Below, piece after piece: positions 1 through 11,724 of a stretch of 64,000 nucleotides of DNA. The stretch comes from Mortierella sp. BCC40632 (Eukaryota; Mortierellomycota; Mortierellomycetes; Mortierellales; Mortierellaceae): NCBI GenBank assembly GCA_011634665.1, contig WAEK01000021.1:112501-176500 (forward strand), written 5' to 3'. Under the pieces are notes generated by a model. It was not told where the DNA came from and ran no database searches. It saw nothing but the letters and a program-made list of their open reading frames with translations. Within the stretch, counting starts at the first letter, position 1, and the number at the start of each line of letters is the position of its first letter. The position numbers and the translations under genes are program-made.

Positions 1-3000
1 TGGGCGAGAGCCTTTTTGCTTGTTGATGAATGACAGCACCAAATAGAGTACAGCTCTGGGGATGTGACAGGTACAAAGAGAGAGAGGGCAGGAGTAAGAG
101 CTGTGTGGAAGGATGAACGAGAGAGAGAAAAAGAGAGAGAGCGACCGAGGCCGATGAGTAGGCGTAACATCTGCAGACAGCGTTGGAGTTCTAGTGACTT
201 TGACGGAAGAACTGATTGGTTCGTTTCCTTTTCCCTCCCACTCTCTCGCTCGCTCTCTCTCTCCCCCTTCCGCAACAAGGGGAAACCCACGCGTGTACCA
301 AATGCACACGGCATTTCGGACGGTGGGCACGACATGACTCGAGCTCAATCATGGACAAAAAGGCCAACAACAACACGCGCCACATAGATTGATGCGCCCT
401 TTCCGAAAAGCTCTCTCTCTCTCTCTCTCTCTCTTTTTCCTTTTTTCTTTTTTCTTTTTTTCTTTTCTCTGTACCCTATGTAGTCAATGATGCTCGGTCT
501 CTTTTTTCTTGGTCCTCGGCCCAGTCTTGGGAAAGAGCTCTTTTTACCCCACCCCACCCCCACCAACACAGACCAAGCAAAAAAGAAAGGTCGAACTCAA
601 GCAAGCATGTCGACTGGCGCTCATTATCAGTTGCTGAAGCAATCATCGATGAAACGGCTCCAATAAGCCCCTTATTCATCGCAAGTGCCCGGGTCCTCGC
701 TCCTGTTCCCCTCCTCCCCCCAAAAGCCCTTCCTCTCTCTCTCCTTCTATCTTTCTCTCTCTCTCTATCTCTCTCATTTTCTCAACCCTGCCTGCATTTG
801 AGGTACTCTTGTTGCAGACACGCAGACGTCCGAAATATCTAGAGAGATAGATCCAAAGTGAGAACGAATATGCCCGCGGAAGAGAGAGGAGAGGAGAGGA
901 ATGCTGCGGCCGAAATGTGTGAACAAGAAAGCGCGTTGGTCTGCAAACCTTGAGGTCGCGATCCGAGTCTGTAGGACACACAAGTTGTTACAGCGACCCA
1001 TGAGAGGAGAATGGGGCAAGGAAAGAGCTATGAGAAAGAGACCGAAAGCAAAAAAGAGGCCGTGTCCAAGATTCAAACTCCACTTGCGATTTGGCTGCCT
1101 TATCGGGCGTCTTCTGCTCGAGGAGAAGGAGCATCGAAGCATACCGAGAGCAGGCTCCTGACAACCACAGAAGGGGTGTTGCTGGGAAAAAAAAAAGGCA
1201 GACACATGGTACCCCCGGTCCTCCCCTCCTCCGACCCTCTCCGGGCCATTCTCTTTTTCTCTTTAGGGCCCAGACAGAGCACTAGCTGCGAGAGCGGATG
1301 AGCAGAAGAGAAAAAAAAAAAAAAAAAAAGGAAATGATGGAGACGTGATCGCGTGTTTAGGGTTGGGCGGCGTGGATGATGAGAACGCGCCATGCATCTT
1401 CATTGGATCCTCTCTCCTCCTCTCTACTCCTACTACTCCTCTTCGTCTTCACACGCACTCTCTCCCCTACAGCACGCGCCTTGTGCTTGGATGCGGGTGC
1501 ACAGGCACCCTCTCCTTTTCCAAAGGAACCCCCACCTCTCCCTTCGCGCGCATGGTCTAATGACCACGAGAGCCAGCAGGTGCAGGCGGAGACCAAAGAG
1601 GCTCACGTTCTGGCTGCGGGCTGGGGTTGGGGTTGGAGGAGATAGAGCGATGGCGCATGCAGAGAAAAAGAGATAATGAAGCAGAAGAAGGAAAGGATGC
1701 ATCGTCCTAGAGACAAAATTAATGTACCCCCGCGAGGCAGAAGGGCGGAATCTGGTCCAGGAACGTGACCAGAGGGGTAAAACAGGCAGACTTATAGCAC
1801 ACACACAGATAGTCTTACACATGGAGGAGGGAAGGGGGGATCTTCTTCTTTTTCAGACCTGGCCAGTCTTCTCGTCCACAAGACTCTCTCTCTCTCTTTC
1901 TTTCTCCTACTCCTACGTACATTATTTAAATGCCACGTTAATCCATGTGTCAGCCCCCCGCCTTTTTTTTTTTTTTTTTTTTCCTCTCACTCTCACTCTC
2001 TCACTCTCTCACTCTCTCGCTCTCTCACTCTTTCTTCTCTCTTCTCTTGTCTCTCTCTATATTTCTCTTCCTCTGTTGTAACTGCCATTACCATTGTTGT
2101 TACTGTCATTGCTTGCCACGGTTCCTGCCCTGGCCGTTGCATTATTCCATTCTCACTCGCTCTCACTCGCTCTCTCTTCTCTCTCTCTCTCTCTCTCTCC
2201 CTTTCTCTCCTCTCTCAGACACTCTCACTCACTCGCTTATTCTCCCACAAATACAAATTCGCATACATACACAAACACTCTTACTCTCACTCTTACACTT
2301 CTTTCCCCCTTTGGATGAATGAAACTAGCAGCTGATACAGAGAGACCAATGACGATATGACCATGTATTAGTCTCCTTTAGGACGACCTACTGCTATTCT
2401 TTTCTCTTTCTCACTCTCTTTCATTCACTCACTCACTCTCCAAGACCACCGTGGATTGAAGCCTGGTCTGAGGAAGAAAGTCAGTGAGAAGAAGAAAAAA
2501 AAAAAAAGACTGTGGGGAATCCATGAGAGGAGGAGGAGGAGGAGGAGGTGACGTGGGGTGCATGTACGGATGTATGTTTGACAAAGAGGCGGCATTGCGT
2601 ATTTGTGTGTGCATGTGTTGTGTGATTCTATGCGATTTTCTCTCTTCGGAAGCTGATCCGAGATCCGGTCGGCTTGGTCGTTTCTTCCTTCCCTTGCAGG
2701 TCTTGTCACTTTTTTTTTTATGTCTGGAAGGTGTACCTTGCACCACCTTACACTTCCTCCTCGTGTTCCCATTGATGCATCCGATAATGACGAGCGAAAG
2801 CTTCCGACAAACTCTGCACTTATCCACGCGATCGGTTCTTTTTTACTAGACTTTTCTATCTCGCCCACATTTTCTTCCTCCCTCTCCCCTCCCCCCCCTT
2901 TTTCCTTCTAGCCTGCTACGCAAGTCATTCTCGTTTCTCTCTCTCTCTCTCTCTCTCTTTTTCCCACAGAGAGGCTGCCGTTGATCTGACCGTTCCCATC

Positions 3001-3164
3001 AGACCATGCTAGATCATTGCGCATTCCTAGGAGAAAGGGCATTGGCTTTACTTTTTTCCCATCATGACTGCGCATATTACGCTTCTTTTTTTTGCTCCAC
3101 ACTTTAGACTTACTGCCCTTTGGTCTCGGAAGGACATTGGGCAACCACAATGACGCGATAGATC

Positions 3165-3208
<44 letters not shown>

Positions 3209-3780
3209 TTTGGTCCAAACTAAACACGGAGCAAATCCTGTCTGTCCATACGAGATAAAAAAAAACCCCCCTTTCTCCCTCCCTACAGATTAGTCGTTTG
3301 TATCTTTTCTCTCCATAGCTTTGGTGTATTTGTATTTGTCCGCAATAAGAACCTGCTCCTGTCCTGTGAATATCCGAGGAAAAACATTAGAAAAAAAAAA
3401 AAAAAAAAGAGTTCAGAGGTACTCTACCAGAAGAGTACACCCCTCTCCCCTAGTCTTGACCATGATACACCAAGACGAGTGTCAACATGAATGATAGTGC
3501 CAACAGCACGCGTCATAGAGAAGGAGAAGAAGAGAGGGAGAAAGAGAAGAAAGAGAGCTTTGTCTGCTGTGCGGCGTTCTCTTATCGACCAAGGCGATCC
3601 TTGCGTCTTGTATGAATGTGTGTCGCACAGGCATGGGCGGCCCAAAGTCGACCCGTCCCCCCAGCCCATTAGTCCATTGAGATCGATAGTTATCCCAAAA
3701 AAAAAAAAAAAAAAAGATGCTGTTGCTGCTGCTCGAGCTCTGTCGACAGGCGGTTGAATTGACATCGCAGTAAAGGACTG

Positions 3781-4021
3781 CGGCCCGGTGGCGGGATTGC
3801 GGCAATGAACTTGGGTATGCGCACCTTGCAGGCGGCGCAAGAAGAGGCGAGGGCGGGGGGAGAGAAAGGAGGGGGACTGTGTGCACAGACAGAAGCCGGT
3901 TGGCTGGCGCCTCTTCGCTCTTATATTCGGCGTTGAATGCGCCATGGCCATTAATGCATGCCAAGGGAAAAGAAGTGCGTATGCGTGTGTGAATGTGTGT
4001 TGGGTGTTGTGTGATGATTTG
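3781..4021. repeat. diverged direct repeat, copy 1
   Basis: Four blocks recur in the same order and orientation about 750 bp downstream: a 13-mer at 3781, a 10-mer at 3832, a ~49-bp core at 3851-3900 that differs mainly in G-run lengths, and a ~14-mer at about 4007. The sequence between blocks is not alignable by eye. Confidence 0.7.
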
Positions 4022-4133
4022 TGTGTGTACATGTGTCTATGAGAGATGCAGCCCTCTTCCTTGCTCTTCTTGGGAAAACAGCCTCGGCCCGCCAGGATTC
4101 GTTGGTTTCTCTCGCCTCGTCTCTCTCTTATTC

Positions 4134-4172
<39 letters not shown>

Positions 4173-4247
4173 CTCGTCTACCCTTTTGCTAGTCGGACAG
4201 CCTTTTATATAAGCGGGATGATTCGATCTTGATATTTCACCGTCGCT

Positions 4248-4251
<4 letters not shown>

Positions 4252-4308
<57 letters not shown>

Positions 4309-4352
4309 CTTCTCTCTCTTCTCTCTCTTCTCTCTTTTCTCTCTCTCTCACA
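4252..4352 (+). repeat. (CT)n microsatellite tract
   Basis: About 45 bp of pure CT, followed by interrupted CTTT/CTTCT units. It is one of several such tracts in this flank. Confidence 0.9.
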
Positions 4353-4528
4353 CACGCTCACACACACTTGTTCGACTCTCTTTCTCGCTCTATTTCTCCA
4401 CGACTCTCTCTCTCTCTCTCTCTCTCTCCTTCATCTCCGCCCGCGTGTTTTCCCAAAAAAAAAAAAAAAAACTCCCTCTCTCGAGTCTGTCATCAGCATC
4501 TCTGTTGGATCATGGCTTTTTCAACAAC

Positions 4529-4761
4529 GGCCCGGTGGCGCTGATTTCTGTTTCTCTCACTCTCTCCTATTTCTCTCCTAATGCGGCGCAAGGCAATTAT
4601 CCACTCTGCTGGGCGGGGAGAGAAAGGAGGGGGGACTGTGTGCACAGACAGAAGCCGGTCATTTGGCCCTTTCTTTCCATCGTTGATGTTTTCCCATCCT
4701 GTTTAATAAATCATCTTCTCTGTTTTCTCTCTCAGGTCTCTCTCACGTTGTGTGATGATTT
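4529..4761. repeat. diverged direct repeat, copy 2
   Basis: Second copy of the block series starting at 3781. The matching blocks are at 4529, 4583, 4611-4659 (core containing GACTGTGTGCACAGACAGAA) and 4747-4761. Offsets of 742-760 bp between copies show small indels since duplication. Confidence 0.7.
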
Positions 4762-5162
4762 TTTTTTTCTTTCTTTTCTGCCCCCCCTTGTTTTCTTGGT
4801 TAAAAACAGCTAAGGCCTTGCTGTCCCCATCGCAATGTCAATCCATCCCCATGCCGTTCCTGGTTCTATTTCGTCAAGCCCCTCCTACCTTCCTGTCTTT
4901 GCCCCCAGGAATGGGGTTCAATGCTTGGTGCGATCCGACCCATTGCCCCTCCTTGTCCAGTCCTATCCTGCCACCCCATGCACACAAACACACACACATA
5001 CACATACACTTTCTCCCCTTTCTTCTTTTTCAGTGCTCTCCCCCAACTCCTCTTCCTTTTCCTCTCTTCCCTTCACCTCGGGCATATCTTTGCCTTTTTG
5101 CGCACCCACCTGCTCAGGAGCCCAGGAAAGCAAGTAGCCTCTGATCGTTAATCACTCCTCTC

Positions 5163-5199
<37 letters not shown>

Positions 5200-5332
5200 C
5201 TTATTAGAGCCCTTTTGGACGTCTTGGCTTTTACGACTTGCTCTTTCAAGACAAAAAGATACCCCTCTCCCCTTCTTCCTCCTCTTCCTCCTCTTCTTCC
5301 TCCACTTGGATATTTCAGGTTCTCTTCTTCGA

Positions 5333-8059
5333 ATGCCTTCTAGAATCGTCGTAGAGCTCGAGCCATCCTCGGCAACAAACGCCCTAGGGCTCGTCCCTTC
5401 GCCAGGCTCCGTCATCTCTACCAACAATGTTCTCTCCCCCAAGCCTGTAGTAATAGCGACCCCTGTCCCCGTCAAAAACTCGGCTCTCATTAGTCAATCA
5501 ACGAGCCCTGCAGGGTCGGTGGTCATGGACGACGCCACTATGGGTCGACCTGATGCCTCACCAAGCACCTCAGGATCCCCTGCCTCATTCTCATCAGCAT
5601 CGCTTGCTTCCTCGCCATCCACGCTCTCTCTTTCATTGCCTGCACCAGCGCTGACCCATGGAGTGGCAGCAGCCTCGTCCTTGTCAACAGCACCGACTCC
5701 TTCAGCCACAACAGGGGCCGGGTCAGGGGAAGAGGCCTTTTATGAAGGGAGCAGACAGATGAAAACACAACAACACAGAGTGACCAGTGATAATGAACCA
5801 CACTCAGAGCTGTTGTTGTCGTCGTCGTTGTTGTTGTCGTCGTCGTCGGTCAATGATTGCACAGGATCGCGAGCCAATGGGAACAGAGGAGAGGACGCTT
5901 GTGTGACCCACCAGTCATCAGACAGGCTTCTTCCCACGGAAACAATTCCACAAGGTCTTCTTCTACCTGGATCAGTAGCAGCACAGGAGCAGGAAGAGGA
6001 GCCTCCCTTGTACACCCTCCACACCAGTCACGCCTACAGCCATCACGACGATGATCACGACAGCCTCGACCACCATGGTAAGGAAAAGGGCAAAGGCAAA
6101 GGCAAGGGTATCATCTCTGAATGGAGTTTGAGCGACCACAATTCTAGCGACAGTGACTCGGACCATTCCAGGGACAAAGGCAAGGGAAAGGCAAAGGACA
6201 CAGACAATGGCAAGGGCAAAGGCAAGGGCAAAGGCAAGGGCAAGGAGGTCGACTCATCACCCCAGGGGCTGTCGATCTCCTCGCTCTCGACTGGTCTTTA
6301 TACCCATCCCTCCTCTGGATCCACCCACTTGTCTTCACGGAGCTCATTGCCTTCTGTCAGCGAAGAGGACGAATCTGCAGATGCCACCACTACCAAGACT
6401 TCCCTGTCCAGCGACAAGTACGCAAAGGCACCGTCTACCATGCCTGATTCAGCATCTGGCTCAAGCTCTAGCTCTAGTTCTGGCTCCAGCTCTGGCTCTA
6501 GCTCTGGAGCTGGCCCAAGCTCATCTGCCCATGCACGATATGCCACTTCGTCAACTCAGTATTCGTATATCAATAATGGTGGTGGCAGCGGAAGTGGAAG
6601 TGGCAGCGGAAGCGGAAGTGGATCCAGCTCCAAGCCAATCCTCCAGCGAGCATCGACTACTCCAGTCTCGCTGCAGCACTCATCTCTCGGATGCTCGTCT
6701 TCTTCTTCGGCCGCGGTCCCACCTGTCCCAAGCACCCCGGTCTCATCCTCATTCCAGCAGACCTCGGAGATCAGTGCCGTCCAGGATTTTAGCATGTACG
6801 GGTACGAGGCTATTCCTGAGGATTTCGATTTCGGCGACCTACCCTTTTACGACACTGATCCTCGGACAGGGATCATCTATGGCGATCCTCATGCCATCAC
6901 GCGACCGTACCTGAACCCATCCATGTACTTTGATCAGTACACTCTGGCCCATCACGAGGAAGACCCTCGGCGAATCAACGTGTTCAACAAGTATGGAGCC
7001 TTGCTTTACTATCACCCCGGCCGTCATATTGGCCAAGATCAGGACTCGCTGCGCTCCAACGTCAATAATGCCGCCATCTGGACAGTCTCTGGACGGAGCT
7101 CCACCTGGGGTTCACTCACGGCCACTGAAAGTGGTGCCTCAAAGCGACAAATTCGAATTGTGATGGAATCGAACAAGAAAAAGGCCGCAGCTGCAGCTGC
7201 AGCTGCAGAAGGAGCAGTGCCGATCGAGTCGATGGAACCCTTGGCACGATTTGTATTCCGGTGGAAGGAGGACGATTATGTGGCCGAATACCGGAAGCAA
7301 AAAGATCAGTACCGGGTCACGAGCTTTCAGATGTGTGGCGGAGATTCCAAGTGGAAACCACCACAGACGAACACGAGCAGAACCATGTTCCATGGGATGG
7401 GAATGGATGGACCGGGCAATCCACATATGGTGACCACGATTGGTATCCCTTCCCCGTACGATGCAAGTCGATACCTGCAGGTGATCAGTAACTACCGACT
7501 GAATTCGGGACCTGTGCAGAAAAAGGGCGATTTCGAACTGTACAATCCAGATACCATTCCTGTCGAGTTGAGGAGTTTCTTGATCATTGTCTCGATGGTA
7601 GTGTTGGACATGATGCGACCCGTTGATGAAAAGGCATTCTATAAAGAATTCCCATCGGCGCCGTTGAATCGCGGGTCGACCATGTCCGTCTCGGGACTCA
7701 TGATGGCTGGCGGAGGACCGTTGATGTCGAGTCAGCCAATGTCCATTGTCGGGGCTATGGGTACACCCTCTGCAGCAGCCTTGATGGTTGAACATCCATT
7801 GAGTCCACCCAGACCAAGGGCAGCCACGTCGTCATATGCTGGTATGAAGGCAGCGGCCCTTTCGGCTGCAGATGTGGGTCCTCCTACCTCAGCAGTGCAT
7901 ACTCCAAAGGCCCCATCACCCCCTGTTTCGCCTGTCATGACTCGACGAGCGACCGTATCGGCACCCATGTTCTCTTCTACAAAGAGTACTGGAGCAGATA
8001 AGGCGCCTGTGTCCGCTCCAGCCAAAAAGTCGCGATGGGGAGGACTATTCAAGAAATAA
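5333..8059 (+). CDS. uncharacterised 908-residue fungal protein, disordered with a conserved C-terminal region
   Basis: I do not recognise a named family. The start at 5333 (MPSRIVVELE) follows an acceptor ending at 5318, so a 5' untranslated intron is likely; an in-frame start 27 nt upstream lies across that acceptor and is disfavoured. Residues 1-480 are Ser/Ala/Pro-rich and low in complexity. They include a (KG)n basic tract at about 250-306 and Ser-Gly repeats at about 375-440. From about residue 485 the sequence becomes globular in character. It starts at YGYEAIPEDFDFGDLPFYDT, continues with INVFNKYGALLYYHPG and alternating hydrophobic strand-like segments (AIWTVSGRSSTWGSL, FVFRWKEDDYVAEYR), and ends with a hydrophobic LIIVSMVVLDMM near 755-766. 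The tail is again Ser/Pro-rich and ends SRWGGLFKK. No signal peptide is seen. The single long frame with GC-rich third positions supports a real gene. Confidence 0.75.
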   Translation: MPSRIVVELEPSSATNALGLVPSPGSVISTNNVLSPKPVVIATPVPVKNSALISQSTSPAGSVVMDDATMGRPDASPSTSGSPASFSSASLASSPSTLSLSLPAPALTHGVAAASSLSTAPTPSATTGAGSGEEAFYEGSRQMKTQQHRVTSDNEPHSELLLSSSLLLSSSSVNDCTGSRANGNRGEDACVTHQSSDRLLPTETIPQGLLLPGSVAAQEQEEEPPLYTLHTSHAYSHHDDDHDSLDHHGKEKGKGKGKGIISEWSLSDHNSSDSDSDHSRDKGKGKAKDTDNGKGKGKGKGKGKEVDSSPQGLSISSLSTGLYTHPSSGSTHLSSRSSLPSVSEEDESADATTTKTSLSSDKYAKAPSTMPDSASGSSSSSSSGSSSGSSSGAGPSSSAHARYATSSTQYSYINNGGGSGSGSGSGSGSGSSSKPILQRASTTPVSLQHSSLGCSSSSSAAVPPVPSTPVSSSFQQTSEISAVQDFSMYGYEAIPEDFDFGDLPFYDTDPRTGIIYGDPHAITRPYLNPSMYFDQYTLAHHEEDPRRINVFNKYGALLYYHPGRHIGQDQDSLRSNVNNAAIWTVSGRSSTWGSLTATESGASKRQIRIVMESNKKKAAAAAAAAEGAVPIESMEPLARFVFRWKEDDYVAEYRKQKDQYRVTSFQMCGGDSKWKPPQTNTSRTMFHGMGMDGPGNPHMVTTIGIPSPYDASRYLQVISNYRLNSGPVQKKGDFELYNPDTIPVELRSFLIIVSMVVLDMMRPVDEKAFYKEFPSAPLNRGSTMSVSGLMMAGGGPLMSSQPMSIVGAMGTPSAAALMVEHPLSPPRPRAATSSYAGMKAAALSAADVGPPTSAVHTPKAPSPPVSPVMTRRATVSAPMFSSTKSTGADKAPVSAPAKKSRWGGLFKK

Positions 8060-8416
8060 GAGAAAAGAAAAAAAAAATAGGAGGAAGGCGCTTTGGAACC
8101 CTTTCCTTTGTGGATAATGCCTCGGTTATACCCTTCACAAAGAATTGCACATTTTTATTCTGTTTTTTCTTTTTCTTGTTTTGTTTTTTCAACTCCCCGA
8201 TCCCTTCACTCTCCTTGCAGGTGATGTGAACGATGATGAAGATGTGAAAGATGAAGTTGATGACAGGGGTCTCTCACCAGAAGGGAGAGAAGGCAGGGGA
8301 TACCGAGGACTATCTGTAATTGCTATTTACCATTTTACCACCTATTGCTACACACACTGTTTTCTTTTCTTTTCTTTCTTTTTTTTTTTCCTTTTTTTTT
8401 TTTTTTTTTCACTGTA

Positions 8417-8470
<54 letters not shown>

Positions 8471-8791
8471 TTCAATCGCCAAATTCGAATAAACTGCCTT
8501 CCTGCAGCTTCCAAGAAGACCGATCGGTCATTTGACATTTTTGATGAGAATGAATCAAAAGTATGTCATCACTGTCAAATATGGTTAGGCCTCTTTGACA
8601 TGACTTCTCCACAATGTCACACTGCTCCTCGGAGAGTGATAAAGAGGACGAGAGAGACGGAGAGAGAATTGCCTTCTTGATATTCGGGGAACTACAGGAG
8701 CTGTCAATTCACTGGAAGCTCCAAGTGGAGATGGAATAGTATGCAGAGTCAATAATGCAGAGTCGATGCAGAATGTTTATCGATTTTTGGC

Positions 8792-8828
<37 letters not shown>

Positions 8829-9209
8829 GTATGCGAGTATGTGAACTTTATAGGATTAACGCTTGGCCGATTTTCCCTTTTTTTTTTTTTTTTTTTTTTT
8901 TTACAGGTGATTGATCAGAAAATGGCTTCTCTTCCCTTCCTTTCCTCCCCTCGCAACGGTCTTGATTCGAAATCAAAGTGATCAGGAAGACGGGGACCGT
9001 GCACAGGTGCTCCATGTTACATTAAAAAAAAAAAAAAAAAAAAAAAACAGGAAGATCAAGTAAAAAGTCACTTCAATACCAAGATCCAAGGGGGAATCTC
9101 AATAGGCCTCAATAGGCCCCCTTTTTTCCATTCAGCTTGTAGCGTTATGATCGAGCCACTAGACTTGGGCGCCACAAAATAGCTTCCTGCAAATGAAAAG
9201 AACGTAAAC

Positions 9210-9240
<31 letters not shown>

Positions 9241-9767
9241 GATGTTTGTGCCTGAGGGGACAAGTAAGAAAAGAAAAGAAGAGTACAAGTGCATCTTGCA
9301 TTGCTGCATTGTTGTGTTCTGTCCTGTCTCGGTTCTCGGCCAAGCCCAAAGACAAGCATGAGAAAAGAGCAAAGGTCTCGGGGAGGGGGAGGAGGAATGA
9401 GGAGAGAAAGAAGAAGCTCCGATCAAAGTAAACCATCGATTCTTTTTCTCTCTCTTGTCTTTTTTGACCGCGTTTCTGAATGTTGTGCACGAGATGCGCG
9501 AATTCTAGGCAATGCAGAAAGACATTTTGATCCTGTGCCTATTTCTCTTTCCAGAATCAACTTTTCTGTCAACAACAACAAAATATCCTCCACAAGAAAA
9601 AAAGACACTTGATTTTTTTTTTTTTTCTAGCTGGAAAGGAGCAGGCCAGAGTGATGATTTATTGAAGAAATGCGTTCCCAGAACGTGAGACAAAAGGGAG
9701 TTCGACATTAAAACAAACAAATGATCTGATGGGTAACAATCCTGTTTTTGAGGTCAGGAGTGAGCGT
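8060..9767. other. convergent intergenic region
   Basis: This lies between the 3' end of the preceding plus-strand gene and the stop codon of the P2 gene on the minus strand. It contains a CT tract at 8419-8468 and T/A homopolymers. Acceptor-like sites at 8220 (TCCTTGCAG) and 8907 (TTTACAG) could belong to 3' untranslated introns. No protein gene is supported. Confidence 0.65.
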
Positions 9768-10053
9768 TTAATCGAAGAGACCGAAGCCCATGTCGTCATC
9801 AGACTCCTCCTTGGCCTCCTCCTTCTTCTCCTCCTTCTTCTCCTCGGCAGCAGCGGCACCGGCACCGGCACCAGCGGCGGGGGCAGCAGCACCGCCAGCA
9901 GGGACGGAAGCGAGCTTGGAGGTACCCTCAGCGATGAGCTATCATTTAAGAAAAAGAGAAAGAAATAATTGCAGGGACAGGGGTCAGTTCACTTGTGCTC
10001 TTTTAGGGGGGGAGGGAAGGAAGGCCTATCTGGTTTGTTTCTTCCTGTTGTTG

Positions 10054-10088
<35 letters not shown>

Positions 10089-10648
10089 CTGGACACATTG
10101 GGCGATCGATATGAGATAAGAGTGCTGCAAGACTCGAAAAGCCCTGACTGAGGCTTTAGATTATTTCTTTTTTTCTTTTTTTCTTTTTTCTTTTTTCTTT
10201 TCTGCAAGTCGAGAAATAGCGCTTATATGTCGTAGAGACGATGTCCATGGACCGGTCTATATCGATGATCATTGGTCGCACGAGATATCCCGACATGTCG
10301 AACTCTTTGTGTTCTTCTCTCTCTTTCCCTCCCCTGAAAAGTGACCTTTGGGTCAGGAACAAGAGAACACAATCTTCCTCTTCTCTCGTGTATCGTATCT
10401 TTTTTTCTTCTTCGAATATCCTGTTGAGAGAATGCCGACAGTCCTGAGCAGATTAGGAAAGAGATATATAAATAGAGAAAGAGGCCTACCTCATCGACGT
10501 TCTTGTCCTTGAGATCACCGAGGAGGGCAGTGATGCGAGCATCCTCAGACTCGATACCAACGGTGGCAAGGAGAGCCTTGATGTCGGCAGCCTTGGGGGC
10601 GGCGTTTCCGCCCTGCTGGAGCAAAAGGTAGGCAGCGAGGTACTTCAT
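9768..10648 (-). CDS. RPP2: 60S acidic ribosomal protein P2
   Basis: Acidic phosphoprotein of the 60S ribosomal stalk. P1/P2 dimers bind P0 and recruit GTPase translation factors. Two exons, 10648-10490 and 9938-9768, join in phase 0 through a GTAGGCC donor and a GATAG acceptor, giving 109 residues, the usual P2 length. The N-terminal helical domain begins [15 protein letters not shown]. An Ala/Gly hinge is followed by a Lys/Glu run and the invariant C-terminus [11 protein letters not shown], which binds elongation factors and ribosome-inactivating proteins. A CTACAG acceptor ending at 10654, immediately before CCACCATG, points to an intron in the 5' untranslated region, common in ribosomal protein genes. 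The N-terminal motif distinguishes P2 from P1. Confidence 0.97.
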
Positions 10649-11359
10649 GGTGGCTGTAGAAAGAGGTTATGGGGAGAAGAGAGCGAGAGAGACACGATTA
10701 GGACCTGGTTGATGGTGGTTGTTCTTTTTTTTTTTTTTTTTTCTTCCTGTCAGACTGGCATGGGCATTGGATGATGGGGACGAGTAGAGAGGATCTCTGG
10801 TTGATGATAATGACGACGATGATAATGATGGTGCATTGGTCAGGTCCTGGAGGCTGTGTGAATATTTGGCGCCGAAAAGAGTCCCTTGTTCATTGGTCAT
10901 GATGACGAAAATGAAATGTCAAGGGTCATCCTGTCAGTCGTTTGCAAAGTCAAACCCCCTCCGGCGAGTCCATTTTTTTTTTTTTTTTTTTTTTTCCTTT
11001 TCTCTCTGAGGAGACGGGAGGATAGAGCTGAAGAGTTCCCCTCAAATGGACTGGATGCTACTCCTGGCTCCCTGTTCCCGATGGATGGATCGATGGATCG
11101 ATGGATGGATGTAAAACGTGGTCGCACCTTTTGTATCGAAAAGTGCGGTTTAACTCTTTACGAGAACTATTCGAATTCAAAAAGAGGCGGATCAAACCTG
11201 TGGGCTGCACCTAATTTAACCACCCAGAGCACCCCTCCACTTGGCTCAGAAAAAAAAAACGTGACTGCCCAACGCGATGCCTAGATTGGGCGCTGCCTCA
11301 AGCAAGTAGCACTATGAAAAAAAAAAAAAATGGGTAGTAGAGGTGCCAGAAATATACGA

Positions 11360-11375
11360 ACCCATAGCTATGGGT
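11360..11375. promoter_or_regulatory. 16-bp perfect palindrome
   Basis: ACCCATAGCTATGGGT equals its own reverse complement. It lies about 700 bp upstream of the P2 start and 625 bp upstream of the PEX3 start. It could bind a dimeric transcription factor, which is an inference from symmetry only. Confidence 0.35.
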
Positions 11376-11697
11376 CAGTTAAGGAGAACTGAGCGACCTA
11401 TAACAATTAGAGCGGATGATTGATGACTCTACATCCCGGTAAACCCACCAATTTGCTGATGAGGACGCGTTAACTTTTGCCTGTCAAATGACCTACGCGC
11501 TTTTTTTTTTCATGATATTGGGGCCACCCACGCTTTCTACAGTAGTCTCAGGAAAGGCACAACGCCTACATTGTCACTAGGTGTCTATCTCAAAGCATTA
11601 TGACAAGTCCCTTTGCTCAGTAGTAAGCCCGGTTATTTATTTGTTTATTCTTAGAGCACCACCCAAAAGTGGCTCTACACAAGAATGCAATAGTGCG

Positions 11698-11724
11698 AGT
11701 GGATCAAGGGCATGTTGATCCACT
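11698..11724. repeat. 10-bp inverted repeat with 7-nt loop
   Basis: AGTGGATCAA and TTGATCCACT are perfect inverted copies around GGGCATG. They could form a hairpin or mark a dimeric binding site about 280 bp upstream of the PEX3 start codon. Confidence 0.4.

Larger units (their letters stand above)
1..5332. other. gene-poor, repeat-rich flank
   Basis: No gene is supported here. The stretch holds many CT and some GA microsatellites, A/T homopolymers of 15-20 nt and low-complexity Ser/Leu or Arg/Glu open frames that are products of those repeats. A run at 2720-2911 has mildly coding-like composition in both orientations but no supported splice sites. A diverged short duplication lies at 3781-4021 and 4529-4761. 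The last few hundred bases probably carry the promoter and 5' untranslated region of the next gene, because an acceptor (TATTTCAG, ending at 5318) sits just before its ATG. Confidence 0.7.

Noticed and set aside
2425..2911. Coding-like frames on both strands near 2.4-2.9 kb
   Set aside because: Both orientations look equally plausible and neither has consistent splice sites, so a real gene cannot be distinguished from chance.
9790..10119. Plus-strand Ser/Ala-rich frame over the P2 gene
   Set aside because: It is antisense to the Ala/Glu-rich hinge of P2; the P2 sequence on the minus strand is unambiguous.
11453..11475. CTGATGAG motif resembling a hammerhead ribozyme core
   Set aside because: The required GAAA partner and helix II/III pairing are absent.
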